Source: Copromyces sp. CBS 386.78
Taxonomy: Eukaryota > Ascomycota > Sordariomycetes > Sordariales > Sordariaceae
Length of the DNA stretch: 64,000 bases
NCBI GenBank assembly: GCA_030685235.1
Contig: MU839101.1
Span: forward strand, 310,001-374,000
Direction: 5' to 3'
The notes beneath the pieces were generated by a model, which searched no databases, had not been told where the DNA came from, and saw nothing but the letters and a program-made list of their open reading frames with translations. Shown here in pieces: positions 51,283 through 64,000 of the stretch. Numbering within the stretch: the stretch's first letter is position 1; every line of letters starts with the position of its first letter. A program made the translations under genes and the position numbers.

Positions 51283-53421
51283 CATCCTTTGGTTCGAACT
51301 TCACATTCCAGCATGTGCTGGGTGGGGAGGTGGTCCAAGCATGCCTGCACTGTTTGGGACGAACGGGGATAGCGTGAAACATGAAACCAACCGAACGACC
51401 ATCACCGCACATGCCTTGGAAATAGAGGCAAGTAGTTCGGGGTATGAGGCATATTGAACAAGGGGAATTACGTACCGTTTACATATGTACCGTAGGAACC
51501 TTGATATCAAAGTCGTTCCTCTTTGCTTTTCACGAAGAAGGGGAAGTCCAAATAGGGAAAGAAGAAACTTGTAGCGAGCGCGAGCGAGGGAAAAGCACAG
51601 ACTGCTGGTGTCACCTCGCAGAAGATCACAATCCTCAAAATGAACATGGTCTGAGCACCGCAACAAATTCGCTTTTATGAAGACGAACAATACGAGGAAT
51701 ATTCCAGCGCGATGTATTTTGACACATCTCCTGCCGAGGAAATGCTTCATCGGATTCCATTGTGGGTATCTCGTCAGTTAGACGGATGTCAAGTCTGGTG
51801 ATTCCCCACAACCGCCATGTGTCTTTCAACTTTTTTTGTTTGCCATGAGGCGAACTGGGGTTCGTCTGAAGTTTGAACGTTCCGCTACTTCCACGTGCTT
51901 TTGGTACTGCGTTCCATTGCTTTGAGGATCAGATGTGGGCAATCATAGCGTTGTTGGCGATCCGATAAGTCAGGACGTTGTCGGGTTGGTCTAGCCTCCA
52001 GCGGAAGGAGCAGTTCCTGTCTACACCCAAAAGTGTGTACAAATGTAACTATCACAGTGACGTCTATATCTGAGACAAGGGAACTATGGGACAGTCCGAA
52101 TAATTCCCATCCACAGCCTCAGCAGTGAATCGCTACGTCGCACGTGCTATGTCACCTATGAATCTCGATTGACTATTATATGTGTGAGCCGTCCTACAGG
52201 GTACGGTAAAGTCGGCTCGCTCGCTATCATCAGGAGCATTATAATCCTCTGATACAGTAGGTAGCAGTGACCTCCGCAACAAGATTACCGATACGACATT
52301 ACACTGCTCCTTCAAACCTCGGCCAAACTGCCGAACCAGCAACTGTTGCAGCTTCCCACTCAATATCGTTAATGTTCCAAGCGACCTTGAAATCTCCTTC
52401 TATTTTGAACAACACATACACCCGGTCCAAAACGGTACAGTATCATCAATTGCTCGTCAGGACTGGAACACGGATGTGATTGACTTTTGATTCATTGCTG
52501 TCTGACACCACATCATCATTGAGAAAAGCTCTTCTGTACTCAATGAACCTCTCTCTGTAGACAACGCTGGACTACTCAACCAACGTGAGGGAGAGGTGAT
52601 TGATTCGTTATGTCGTCTCCAAGTCCCAGTCATCCTCTTCCGTTCGTACCTCCACAAACCCACACGAAAAGCTTTTCGGGTATATCCCAATCCCAATCAA
52701 GCTGGCGAATAAAGACAAATAAAGGAGTGGCGAACCTCCCCTGCTCAATCTCAAAACGTGTTTCCCTACTTCGTAACAGAGCCGGGGAGAGAGGACATCT
52801 ACCACCAGCCGCGCAGGGTCCATGAAAAAGAAAAAGAAAATCATTTTTTTGGAAACGCAATGCCGCCATACACCCCAACGGGAGCCACAATCTGCTATAA
52901 GGCGAAGAGGGCGAACAAAGAAAAGGATGAAGAAACGGGCCCAAGAATGATGGCCGCCCAAGCCGCAAGAGTCGCTCGTGCAATGTCGAATAAGCAAAAA
53001 TATGGCTCGAAAATGACGGAAGGTAAGGGTTTGGATGGTCGGCGTCGTAAATTGTGAGAGATCCGCAGCCTTTGGGATATAGAACGCAAATGTGACAAGC
53101 GGGAAGCTGGTAATATACATGTGAACGGAACGCCGGTGGAGGGTCTTGAAGCGGAAGTGCTCGGAGGGTTTTGGGTCGGTAAAAATGCAAGGAAATGCAA
53201 CACGACTAGTCGTGTCCTGGGGGGTTTCTGGCCGAGATTAAAGCGCTGTAGGTTTAGACCCTATTCACAATTAGGTCGATTATCCAGATTGAAACGGCTC
53301 GTGACGAGGAAGGGAAAGTTGATACATCCACAACCAGCAGTGTGCTAGTTCACTTCACCGGGGGCGATGTGCTGCGGAAGCAGATGTATCGGTTGTGCAA
53401 GTCCAGTATATGAATATCCCC
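51283..53421. other. Host intergenic DNA and 3' flank of the G-alpha gene
   Basis: Normal composition, no RIP. Several overlapping open frames exist on both strands (largest 52630-53190 and 52608-53120, minus, in different frames; 52758-53057, plus), but none shows a recognisable domain, and they compete for the same bases. The part nearest 53421 presumably includes the 3' untranslated region of the G-alpha gene. I see nothing else I can support. Confidence 0.4.
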
Positions 53422-54747
53422 TTACAGGATAAGTTGTTTTAGGTTCCGCTGGATGATCATGTCCTGTACGGAGCCCATGGTAATCTTCAGAAGATTGGTA
53501 TCGGTCGCGTTTGTGAAATGCCCATAGATCTCTTTGTCCGGATTCCGGTTCAGCGCGCGAAACTTGTCCATAAAGTACTTGCTGGCCTGCTTAGCATCGT
53601 CCGGGGGACCATGATAATCAGTGAAGCCATGGTTCGTTATCGGGCTTCGAGGCAGCTTCTCCTTGAAAAGGTCAATCTTGTTGAGGAACAGAATCAAGGC
53701 CGACTTGGTGAACCAGTGAGAGTTGGCGATCGACTCCCAGAGCATGAGGGCCTCGTTCATTTGGTTCTGTGCACAGGTTAGCATCCAACTTCTCAACAAC
53801 ATGCGGGGGTTAGACGCACCCCGTCCTTGTCTTCAACCAGGCACTGGTCATAACCCGAGATAGCTACCAAAAATAGCAAGCAGTTGACGTTCTCAAAGCA
53901 GTGAATCCACTTCTTCCGCTCCGAGCGCTGGCCACCGACGTCAAACATGCGATAGGTGAGTTGGCCCAGGTCGAAAACAGTCTCGGTGATACCAGTCGTC
54001 CGTAGCCTCGAGCGCAGCAAATCTTGATCGCTAGGAACATAGTTCCTGTCCCATAGCCTGTCCAGGTCCGAGCAGAAGCTTAAGAATATGTTAACGAAAT
54101 GCAAAACAAGGAGGATGAATTGCAAACACATACTATTCGAGGTTGTCATGCAGAGCAAACTCATTGCCCTTCTCAATGGCTTGCCTGACGCCTGAATCTT
54201 GCCAGAGCTTCTTCGCAGGCTCGAAATATTCCAGCGGTAGAGGCTCGTCTCCTCTCATTTCGTAGTCGACCATCATTTGCACCATATTCTTCTGTAGAAT
54301 TTCAAGTTAGTTGAGGATATCTTTGATGTTAACGCCCGACTGTTCAAAACTTGCCTCATTATCTTCATCCTCCAGCTTGATGTTGAACTCGTTCATCGCA
54401 TCAAAGATCAATCGGAACGATTGCAGAATGTTGGCGAAAATGACGGGCCTCCATTCTAGCTTCTCATTTTTGCTGAAACCTTGTGCGTAGATCAACTTCA
54501 TCTGCTTCAAAACTGTAGACTTCCCGGATTCACCAGCTCCTATTGATGCCAAAGGTTAGAGTCGCCATGGTCACATACGCACGCGATGGTCGCAGTACAG
54601 GGCCAACAAAAACTGGAGATCCGTACCTAGTAGCAGCAGCTTGACCTCCTTCGACAGGCGCTTCTCATCCGCGCGGAGCTGCTTGTCCAGCTCGCGCGAC
54701 CGGGAGGCCTCGGCCTCATCTTCCTTTCCACGACCCCCAAAACACAT
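53422..54747 (-). CDS. ganA: Heterotrimeric G-protein alpha subunit, fungal group II (GanA/GNA-2 type)
   Basis: Five exons on the minus strand: 54747-54627, 54539-54355, 54291-54134, 54078-53820 and 53766-53422, in phase throughout, 1,068 nt, 355 aa, the usual G-alpha length. Start [20 protein letters not shown] (Cys-3 is a likely palmitoylation site; the Gly-2 needed for myristoylation is absent). All GTPase motifs are present: P-loop GAGESGKST, switch [13 protein letters not shown], switch [33 protein letters not shown] (NKxD) and FTNATDT (TCAT-type box). It ends QRNLKQLIL and lacks the CAAX-type Cys of pertussis-sensitive forms. Known role: GTP-binding switch coupling seven-helix receptors at the plasma membrane to signalling; group II members are less well understood than groups I and III. 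Intron 2 (54354-54292) uses a GC donor (GAG|GCAAGT). Confidence 0.96.
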
Positions 54748-55450
54748 CTTGATGGTATATGTGTTGGATCCGTGTTGCAGAGTCGGAATGACTTTTCAGA
54801 GGATCGGGAAAGATCCAAGTTAACCAACAAGCGAGACCTGCTGTCGCTTTTTAGACGTTTCAGGCGGAGCTCTGGTCAATAATACGGCGGGGATTCGCCT
54901 GCACGCCGACAGCGACAGTGTGGGCCGCAATGATGAGAGGTGCGTATGGAGTCCTGTAATGCCAGATCCGGGGAGATCCTGATCGGCAATGCGCAATCAA
55001 CTGTCCGGACTCTTGTCTTCGTCTTCGTCCGGGTCGGCGACGACAGCAATAACAGCACGAGTGCCTTTGTGAAGCTGTGGATGTATATCTTGGGAATCGT
55101 TGGGTCGAGTCGCTTCTAGATTATGTTGAGTCCCAATCAGTGGACGATGCCGGAATCGATCGTTATGTATGCGGTCGGTGGCTTGGCTTCGGCCGGACAG
55201 GTAAGTGTGGTTGCGTGCAGCACCGGCAGCTTCTAGTCTCGAGGCGTCCGGTTTCGAGCAAAATCGATACCGCAGTTGTTCTCGTGGTAAAAGCGTGAAC
55301 AAGAGGATACAAAGAAACCGACGTAGATCAGGTCGTTAGAAACGGGAGTAAAAAAAGGGTGCGCGTGGGTGGGAAGGGGGAGGGAGAATAAGAAAGCCGG
55401 GCAAAGACAAAAAAGGATATGAGCGGCTTCTGTGTAGCATCGACAACAAT
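54748..55450 (-). promoter_or_regulatory. 5' leader and pyrimidine-rich promoter region of the G-alpha gene
   Basis: Upstream of the ATG at 54747. At about 55345-55400 the plus strand is purine-rich (GGGTGGGAAGGGGGAGGG), that is a long CT tract on the gene's own strand, a common feature just upstream of fungal transcription starts. Several short minus-strand ATG frames in the presumed leader could act as upstream ORFs. The transcription start is inferred, not seen. Confidence 0.4.
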
Positions 55451-58393
55451 GGCAAGGGAGTTAGCTCTGCAGCGAGATAAAGCAGGCCGGACTAGTAAAA
55501 TCACCGCAATGCAGAAATAGCAGGCCGCTCGTCAAACCCGGAAAAGCGACGATGTAGCAATGGAGACAAGGACGATCAGACCATCCGTCGGAGATCAGAA
55601 AAAGCATGGGCGGGCGGGCAGGCGGGCAACGAACGGCGACGGACGGGAAGGAAGCATGGACGAGGCCGGGGACAAGGAGGGCAAGCACTACCGACCTAAA
55701 ACCGTATTACATATTACTATCTCTGGGCCCTCCTGCAACTGCCCCGGAATGGTATTCCCTTTCCGCTTGGTTCCTGCCATGTTCCATGCCTTCAGGTTCG
55801 TTTCCAGCCTGGTCTCTCAGGGAATGGCCTCCCTTCTCCCTACACAATGACTGGTGGAACGGCGAGTGGGACAGACAGCGAGTGTGGTGGTGGGAGCCAC
55901 CCACACAGTTCCGTCGCTCCTGCCACTCGCTGATCTCTGCCCGGCAGGTATCCAATTCTTCATCCCAGGCCCACTGGATGCCCCCATCCAATCCCCGTGG
56001 CTCATGCCATCCCACAAGGCGGGCCACCGTGCCTGATGGAAGGTGCAGTGCCTTCCATGCCTTGGGCCGGTGTCATTCCCCCGTCTTGGTGGTGCTCAGG
56101 GCAGCGGCCGTGCAGTTTTTATTAGTGCCACAAGGACATCCAAAGAATGGTCTCATTCGGCATTTCTTGCGCAATAAAGGGGAGGTGAAGATTGATCATT
56201 ACCGATCTCGACAAAATCAGGCTGAAGAAAGTCCACTTCTATAGAACGACAACGACACTGCAGGACCTGACGCGGCGTCCAGGGAAGGGAAGACCAGGGG
56301 TGCAGTGCACATGGTGGACCCCGTGGCTTCGCTTTTTGCAGCACAACCGGGCAGGCACTTTTGATATTTCAAAATTGCCATGTCCCAACTGGGACTTGCG
56401 AAAAACAGCACTAGGACAACTTTGGCAATTACCTTAATCAGAGTGGAATCCTTCTTCGATGCCGCCCGCTGTTTCGAAGTCCCTTGTTGCCCACATGGAC
56501 CACCACCACGGGGAGGAGCCGGGGGGTCACTCGATGTAAGGATGCACAATACTAACCAGACGAAAGCCATCCCGAGAGTGAGGACGACGACGAGAAAACG
56601 AGCACACCACAGTCACCCGACGAACGACGTAGACGGATCCGTCACCGTTCCCTGATATTCCAAGAGCTTCAACCATACCACATGGCCCCGAAACACGGGA
56701 AGTAGATCGCACCCATAATCGGACATTTTGGCCGCCCGAAGACGAAGACGATAGATGGCAAATGAGGAGCCGAAAGACATCATCAACGCTTCACAGAAAA
56801 AGATCCAGGTGACTGCAGAAATTCGAATCAACCAGCAAAGTATGACGGCGAAGTGGATGGACTCTTCCTTCTCATTTACTCAAAGTCTGGACTATTGGCA
56901 AGCATCCAATAACTCCGGGTACCGGTCATCGGCATTTGAATGGCAATGATGGATCAGTAAGTGTCCACAAGTGGAAGCGAACGTTTTCCATCTTTTCTGA
57001 CGGGAGATGACGGTGGCGATCTGACAGATACGCAATCGGCCATCCAAAAATGGGAGACGAACATGAGGTTCATGCAACTGAAACAGTGCGACCTCCCGCC
57101 CCCGGCTGCCCGCCTCGCTGGAATATGCGAGCGTGTGTTCAAAGCAGTCCTATGAGGATATATTCAGATGTTCATCTCGTCGTGAGAAACGTACTATAAA
57201 GTTGGGAAGCTCATTCAGATTGTCGTGGCCTGCTTAATCACTACCTAGAGCTCATCCATGGCCATGGCTGGCACGGGTCTACGAGTTAGACTCTAGGGTA
57301 CGCTGCCCGAGGACATACCATCTCCAACGACTCCACGTAACGATGACCAACCCTCAAGACCCCCGACCAACTTTGCTCATCCGTATATCCCGACGTCTTG
57401 GGAATTGCATCGCCTCTTACCCGCAATCATTGTCCGGATCTCCTCCGATTCTCCCCTTTCTTCCCCAGCTGAGCGACCTAGCCACACATAATTACATTAC
57501 ACTACATACACAGACATTTGACCCTTTCCCCCTGAGTTGGTCCCTGCCAGGCTGCTTTCTAAGCTGCTTTGACTGCGCGAGCATTGGCCTGACGACAAGC
57601 CAGGCTGGTGGAGCGTCGCATGGCCGCCAGCCAATAGCGTTCATTGGACCCTTTCCAACATTTCCCCGGTGGGGGGCTCGTCCTCGTGAAGCACTGAATA
57701 ACCCATGCTCGCCATGACAAGCCATGAGCAAAGCAAGGGGTTCGCGGATGCGGCTGGTTCACAGGAACTGAATCAGGAGCATCGGGTTCATCAGGCTTGC
57801 GGCACAGTGTCACGATGATTGGAAGCGACAAATCATTCTTTTCGGGTTCAGGCTTGAAATCCGGCTCGCCTTCGTCTCCAAAAGATGATGGCAGGCTGAA
57901 CCACTATCAGGTTGTTCTTGGTCCTGTTTTGGGGCCATGGGAGGGCAAGAGCGGGAAAGTGTAAGAACTCTCTTTTTGAACCCAGGAGCTTTTGCCTCTC
58001 TCCGTACCTATCGAGATGGAATGTCTCAGTTTTTCTTGCACCTGGACGATTTCAATATGCAAGTTCCCCGGATGGTTTGCCGGGCGGTAACGGAGCGACA
58101 CAAGAAACAAAAGAAGCAAATATGGTCGATGAGCTGATGAGAGAGTCGCCCGTCTCAGATGTCCGCAGAGACTCTAAGTCTTGGTACTTACATGGATGTC
58201 CCTGCAATAAAAAAAAAAGCATTCACGAGAGAACCAACAATGCACTGCAATAGGGGCATTGCCATCTCTTTCAGCGAACGTTGCATTGAAGGCCTCGTGG
58301 ACCGTGCAACGGTTTCTCTCCTACTTTACCAGCAGGCAAGCCTTGTTCTGGATTCAAAATCTCTTTAACCTTATAATGCGCCATTTTTGTCTA

Positions 58394-58417
58394 GGCCCTT
58401 AAAAACATTTAAGGACC
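58394..58417. repeat. Short inverted repeat (hairpin)
   Basis: CCTTAAA-AACA-TTTAAGG (58397-58414) extends, with one mismatch pair, to AGG and CCT on the outside. Possible hairpin or palindromic protein site; no neighbouring gene assigns it a role. Confidence 0.35.
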
Positions 58418-59345
58418 TTAGCCCTAAACAGTCAGTGATGCTGTATGGGCCTATAGCGCAGTGCTAAGATACCACAAAAGTAACCCGAAGTAGCCAAACG
58501 GTTGCATTTTGGTGTCTACAAAACCTCATTGGCTGCCGATCCCTGTCGGGGAAAAAATGGCGTATTACACGGTTAAAGAGATGCCTCGTACACCAGCAAG
58601 GACATTGGTCGGGACGCCGAGAAGGGCGATGAATGATGATCGGCCCGGTGGTGGATATCACGACATTCCATTGCGTGTGCTAGCGGCAGATGCAGGGGCA
58701 TATTGTCGACATCGCCAGCTATGAAACTTCTTCGAAAAGGAGGCCGGTACAGTATCTCTCGAGATTTCGACACCAGGGACCGGCAGTCTGGCACAGGACT
58801 GATTTTTGCGGAGGTAAGTGGACAATTTGGGTTGGTGCAATTCTCAAAGGTGGGTGAACGAAGATATAGCTAATTGAGAGCTATGTACAGTACTCTACGG
58901 TTACGTTTAAGTGAGAATCTTCAAGTTTTCTCCAACCTCTTCTCTACAAGATGAAAAACCCTGACGTCCCGGAACCCCCGAAGAGTGCCATTTCACTCTA
59001 TCTGGGCTGCCGCTAATCAGGAGACTTGATGGAGCCATGGGGACATCTCAGAGTCACTTTCTTCACGTCGACATTTTCTAAAGCCCACCCCCCTGTCATT
59101 GAACAGCAACACATGGTTTGGTTTTCTCGAGCCTGTGAAAGTAAGCCGTGCCGAGAGCTCGGGAACCAGAAAATGTCATGATGAAGTTACGCTCGGTTCC
59201 AGCACAGTATGTACGAACGTCCGCCGTTCGCTGGTCCCGTCAGGATCGGGGAACCACTTCATTCTAGTCAACAACGGACCCGGACGCCGTTATGATGATC
59301 GGCATCGGTGGATCCAGGGCAACTGGAGCCGTTAATACTACCTAG

Positions 59346-59372
59346 TGTAGAACACTCCAAGAATGTTCTACA
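59346..59372. repeat. Perfect 9-bp inverted repeat with 9-bp spacer
   Basis: TGTAGAACA-CTCCAAGAA-TGTTCTACA. It could form a hairpin or bind a dimeric regulator. There is no adjacent gene, so its role is unknown. Confidence 0.4.
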
Positions 59373-61302
59373 GTACTGGCCCAGGCTCGCCAGGGGACTC
59401 GGAACAAATTGCATCCTCGGTTCCTTTTGCTAAAATGATTCCATATATATCGCTTTCTACCTGCAGCGAATTGGCCCGCGATGTTTTTTGCGATGATGCC
59501 CTCCTGAATTCATATCAACTTTCAAGACCGCTTTTGTCGTACACTGCCCCGACTGCATATCCTACTTTTGTCGATTCACATCCCGATCTGGCAACCCAAG
59601 CACCACATCCACGTGGAGAGCAAGCTACTATGTAGTGTACACGTACAAGCTATACTCCCAGCCCATGGTACAACCACACTCAAAGTTCACTGTGCTGTCT
59701 GTGAATAAGATGTCTTGCCATATTATAGGTGTGGTTCGTTAACCCGAATTCTAGGATATCGAGGTTCGACCTTCGTTTCATTGCAATGTCTGATCGAACT
59801 CGTACGACATGAAACGTGCTGGCCACGGCTTTTCACCCTTCATCTATCTCGCTCCGTGGTCTTCATCGAACCTGATCCATACATGAAATCGACATCAGCA
59901 ACGTGTATTGGGAATAATTTTCGTTCAGCCTCCTGTGAAATTGTTCTCTTTCGAATAGTGTAAGACAAGACCTCGGGCGGTGCGAAGTGTAGAATAGTGG
60001 AAAGCATTTGGGCTGTCTGAAGCCCGCAACGTCGAGGGAGGAGAACTTGAAGCACAACCCGAGAACCATGCCTACGCTGTAGTCATGCTGGATCTCGCCC
60101 GCCGTGATTCTCGACCTTTAACAATATGAGATCCCTGGGTACAGCTGGGACTTTCGAGCGTGCGGGATCCAAAGCATTACTCCACGCATTATCGAGTCCT
60201 TCAGCTTGGGTAGATCTCCGACCTCAAGCCGCCATGTCTCCTTCGCCTGACCGCTCGCGGTATGTGGCACAAATAGTCTTACCTCCCCAGCCTTCTGTAG
60301 CAGTTATGATACACAGCACAAGCGGCATGGCCCAAGCCAGCGGTGACGCTACGTCCAAAGCCGCTGACCGTTTTGGGAGAAAGGGGAAATGCGGTGGTGG
60401 GAGATACTGTTGTTCGTGTCTCGTCTTATCGGCCGGGCTCCCGGGATGACCCACGGCATGCCAGATTCAGTGTACCGTATATGGACCATGGCTACTTTGA
60501 GATCGTGGTCATGGTGGACCAGTAGGTAAGTTGAGTTGAACGTAAATGCCAATTAACGGTTACTTCTGGTCCTATGGAGATATTCAGTCATTCCACGTAC
60601 AAGTCCGTCGATCGTTGTTGTTGCCTTCATTCGCCATGGAATCTTGCTCGAGGTCTCATAGTGGCCGCTAAACACATCGAACACCTTGAATTGAACCCCT
60701 GGAAAGCGTCTGGTGGGTGTATTTGAAGTTCGACATATTAAGGGAAATATCAGGACTCCTTTCGCAGCCCATAATACGTGAAAAGGAAGAATAAAAGAAA
60801 CGAAGAGGACGAGCGCTTTCAGAACTTGGAAGGTTTTACACGCTAGAGACTTTCTGGGGTCGTACGTTATCATGGTCTTGGCATTGAGGTTGAAGCTCCT
60901 GGCAACCGCCCAATTTGTTTTCCACGTGCTTTTGCACCCAATCTGCACGTACAGCTGCACATTCAAATGCAACGTCTTGTGTAAAAGTGTACAATGTCTC
61001 TGAGTCCACAGTTGCACTGTCAACCACGTTTTTATTCGCTCATAGGTCGTAGTGCTGGGAGGGGGGAAGGTCCAGAAAAATTTTGTTGCCTCGACCTGCG
61101 TGATTGGTGTGATTGGACCTTTTTAAGAGTGTGAATTGTGTGTGGTCACTGGCCCCTCCTCTCCAGGAAGGAAGGGAATTGAGTTTTCACGCTGGCTTTC
61201 CTACTCCGTCGCTGTTTCCCCCGGACTCGAATCCTGACATCCTCCTGCCAATTCAACAACCGCTTCTTCTCCAGGTCGACCGGTCTCTATCAATCCTTCA
61301 AG

Positions 61303-62997
<1,695 letters not shown>

Positions 62998-63369
62998 GGG
63001 TTTGCTTTGGCGAAAAATAAACAAAAACTGGTGATGACGATATGACGGGGTCATGGCGCCGAATCTGCATAGTCAGAACTGCATAGCACAGCGCCCAGGG
63101 CTGGGAAGGGCGAACAATCGAGATATGTTGGCGAGTCTCCGATGTGCTTCTGGCCACGATCAAAGATAGCGCCGTCAGCGCAGGGAAAGGGTGTTCTGGA
63201 AACGTCGCCCTCATGGGTAACCCTGCGCGCGAGGAACTGTTTGAACCAAAATATATCGGATTCGCCTCGCAATGTTATGTACAAATCAGAAATTGATGTG
63301 ACCGTCACACGATGATCAAATGTTCAGGATGTGACATTCACATCAATACACGACAACAAAGCCCGGCGA
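62998..63369. other. Short convergent intergenic region
   Basis: Between the stop of spermidine synthase and the stop of the minus-strand nitrilase gene. An AATAAA lies at 63016-63021, only 19 bases after the stop. Otherwise I see no motif. It serves as 3' untranslated DNA for both genes. Confidence 0.4.
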
Positions 63370-64000
63370 TCAAGAACTCACCTTCGCCTGGCTCACATCA
63401 GGATAAATATCAAACCTCCGCTGATCCCTCAGAGGAATGCCCGACCTTGCTTCCTCAATCTTTGCCCCGTCGAGCTCGGCACTTACAATCGTCTCGCTCT
63501 CCTCCGCCTCTACCAACACTTGCGCCATGGGATCAACAATTAAGCTGTGACCATACGCATGGTACCCGGCGCTCAAATCCCTCGCAGGACTGCATAGGGC
63601 CACATAAATTTGGTTGTCCATGGCCCTCGCCTGTCCCTGCAGCCGCCAATGCAGAGGACCCGTTGTGGTGTTGAACGCGCCCGGATAAACGAGAGCAAAG
63701 CAACCCTTCCGAGCAGCAATCATGGCCAGCTCAGGGAACCGGATATCATAACAGATGGCCACAGCGATACGGCCGTAATCTGGCAGGTCCACCAATGTCA
63801 CGCTGTTACCGGGCGACAGCACATCGCTCTCCTTGAACTTGATCTTGCCCGGGATATCGATATCGAAGAGGTGCACCTTGCGATGCGACGCGAGCAGCTT
63901 TCCGTCGGGGCCGAAGATCAAGCTAGTGTTGTAGTACGTCTTCTTGTCCTCGGTGCACTCCTCGATCGCGAGCTCGGGAATCGATCCTCCCACCAGGTAG
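63370..64000 (-). CDS. Nitrilase-family carbon-nitrogen hydrolase (NIT2/omega-amidase-like), C-terminal part
   Basis: Minus strand; the 5' part lies beyond the right edge. In-frame codons continue to base 64000 (YLVGGSIPELAI), so the ATG is outside. Motifs: YYNTSLIFGPDGKLLASHRK with the catalytic Lys in HRKVHLFDID, the catalytic Cys in AICYDIRFPEL, then YPGAFNTTTGPLHW, RAMDNQIYV, YGHSLIVDPMAQVL and the terminal DQRRFDIYPDVS. The Glu of the Glu-Lys-Cys triad is upstream of the window. Related enzymes (NIT2, yeast Nit3) hydrolyse alpha-keto acid omega-amides such as ketoglutaramate. The stop at 63370 gives the ending SQAKVSS. However, AAG|GTGAGT just before it is a good intron donor, so a further exon is possible. 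It converges with spermidine synthase. Confidence 0.88.
   Translation of the reverse strand, partial: YLVGGSIPELAIEECTEDKKTYYNTSLIFGPDGKLLASHRKVHLFDIDIPGKIKFKESDVLSPGNSVTLVDLPDYGRIAVAICYDIRFPELAMIAARKGCFALVYPGAFNTTTGPLHWRLQGQARAMDNQIYVALCSPARDLSAGYHAYGHSLIVDPMAQVLVEAEESETIVSAELDGAKIEEARSGIPLRDQRRFDIYPDVSQAKVSS

Larger units (their letters stand above)
55451..61302. other. Gene-poor host DNA with no supported gene
   Basis: About 5.9 kb of normal-composition DNA. Open frames such as 55606-56244 (plus, 212 codons, Trp/Pro/Ser-rich), 57343-57717 (plus) and 60553-61023 (minus, 156 codons, with one hydrophobic stretch VLKALVLFVSFILPF) show no family motif and have rivals in other frames. No tRNA or rRNA signature is convincing. 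It may hold long untranslated regions, non-coding transcripts or species-specific genes. The last 170 bases before 61303 are CT-rich and are likely the spermidine synthase promoter and leader. Confidence 0.4.

Noticed and set aside
51232..51310. tRNA-like stretch: A-box-like TGGCTGAGTGAAT and B-box-like GGTTCGAAC at plausible spacing
   Set aside because: The two boxes lie on different DNA sources (MITE X end and host flank joined by insertion), and the T-arm and acceptor stems do not pair.
52608..53190. Two overlapping 170-186-codon minus-strand frames downstream of the G-alpha gene
   Set aside because: They use different frames over the same bases and neither shows a recognisable domain or convincing start context.
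55606..56244. 212-codon open frame
   Set aside because: No motif, unusual Trp/Pro/Ser content, and overlapping open frames on both strands. Chance frames are expected in GC-normal DNA.
58440..58515. Possible tRNA or SINE start (GGGCCTATAGCGCAGTGCTAAG)
   Set aside because: It resembles an A box, but there is no matching B box or closing stem downstream.

Overview
The window comes from a filamentous ascomycete nuclear genome. The genes have short spliceosomal introns, and the spermidine synthase and group II G-alpha proteins look like those of Eurotiales (Aspergillus/Penicillium type), though the species cannot be named from sequence alone. Two ordinary-composition flanks (1-2288 and 51278-64000) surround a 48,989-bp AT-rich block (2289-51277). 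The block carries the marks of repeat-induced point mutation (RIP): TpA is abundant, CpA/TpG are scarce, CpG survives, Gln/Trp codons have become stops, and Cys codons have become Tyr.

The AT-rich block is one nested stack of transposons sitting in a single host target site (GATTC at 2284-2288 and again at 51278-51282). Every boundary can be read from paired LTRs or TIRs and target-site duplications (TSDs). Copia element A (minus strand, about 5.75 kb) landed first. Gypsy D inserted in A (TSD GCTTT), gypsy E in D (GACGC), and gypsy F in E (ATAT). Gypsy B inserted in A's 5' LTR (GTTAT), and a 417-bp TIR element (MITE Y, AAAC) inserted in B. A 226-bp hAT-like MITE (MITE X, 8-bp TSD) inserted 4 bp from the end of A's 5' LTR. 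A second copy of the copia family, C (plus strand), then inserted inside MITE X (AATTC). The element lengths plus duplicated TSD bases add up exactly to 48,989 bp, leaving no stray host DNA inside. All retroelement genes are dead, but gag zinc knuckles, reverse transcriptase and integrase remain recognisable.

Left flank: the 5' part of a GH3 beta-glucosidase gene with an N-terminal membrane anchor (minus strand, runs off the left edge), with element A inserted 1.13 kb upstream of its ATG. Right flank: a complete group II G-protein alpha subunit gene (minus, five exons, 355 aa); a 6.5-kb stretch with no gene I can support; a complete spermidine synthase gene (plus, four exons, 291 aa); and the C-terminal part of a nitrilase-family omega-amidase-like gene (minus, runs off the right edge) convergent with it. 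These host genes do not form an obvious pathway.

Most interesting: the fully resolvable nest; the RIP-light outer edges of each element; the antisense ORF relic in gypsy B; the unexplained 5.6-kb extra segment in gypsy F, with a RIP-light island; the two small RIP-free DNA transposons inside the mutated DNA; and two GC-AG introns in the host genes.
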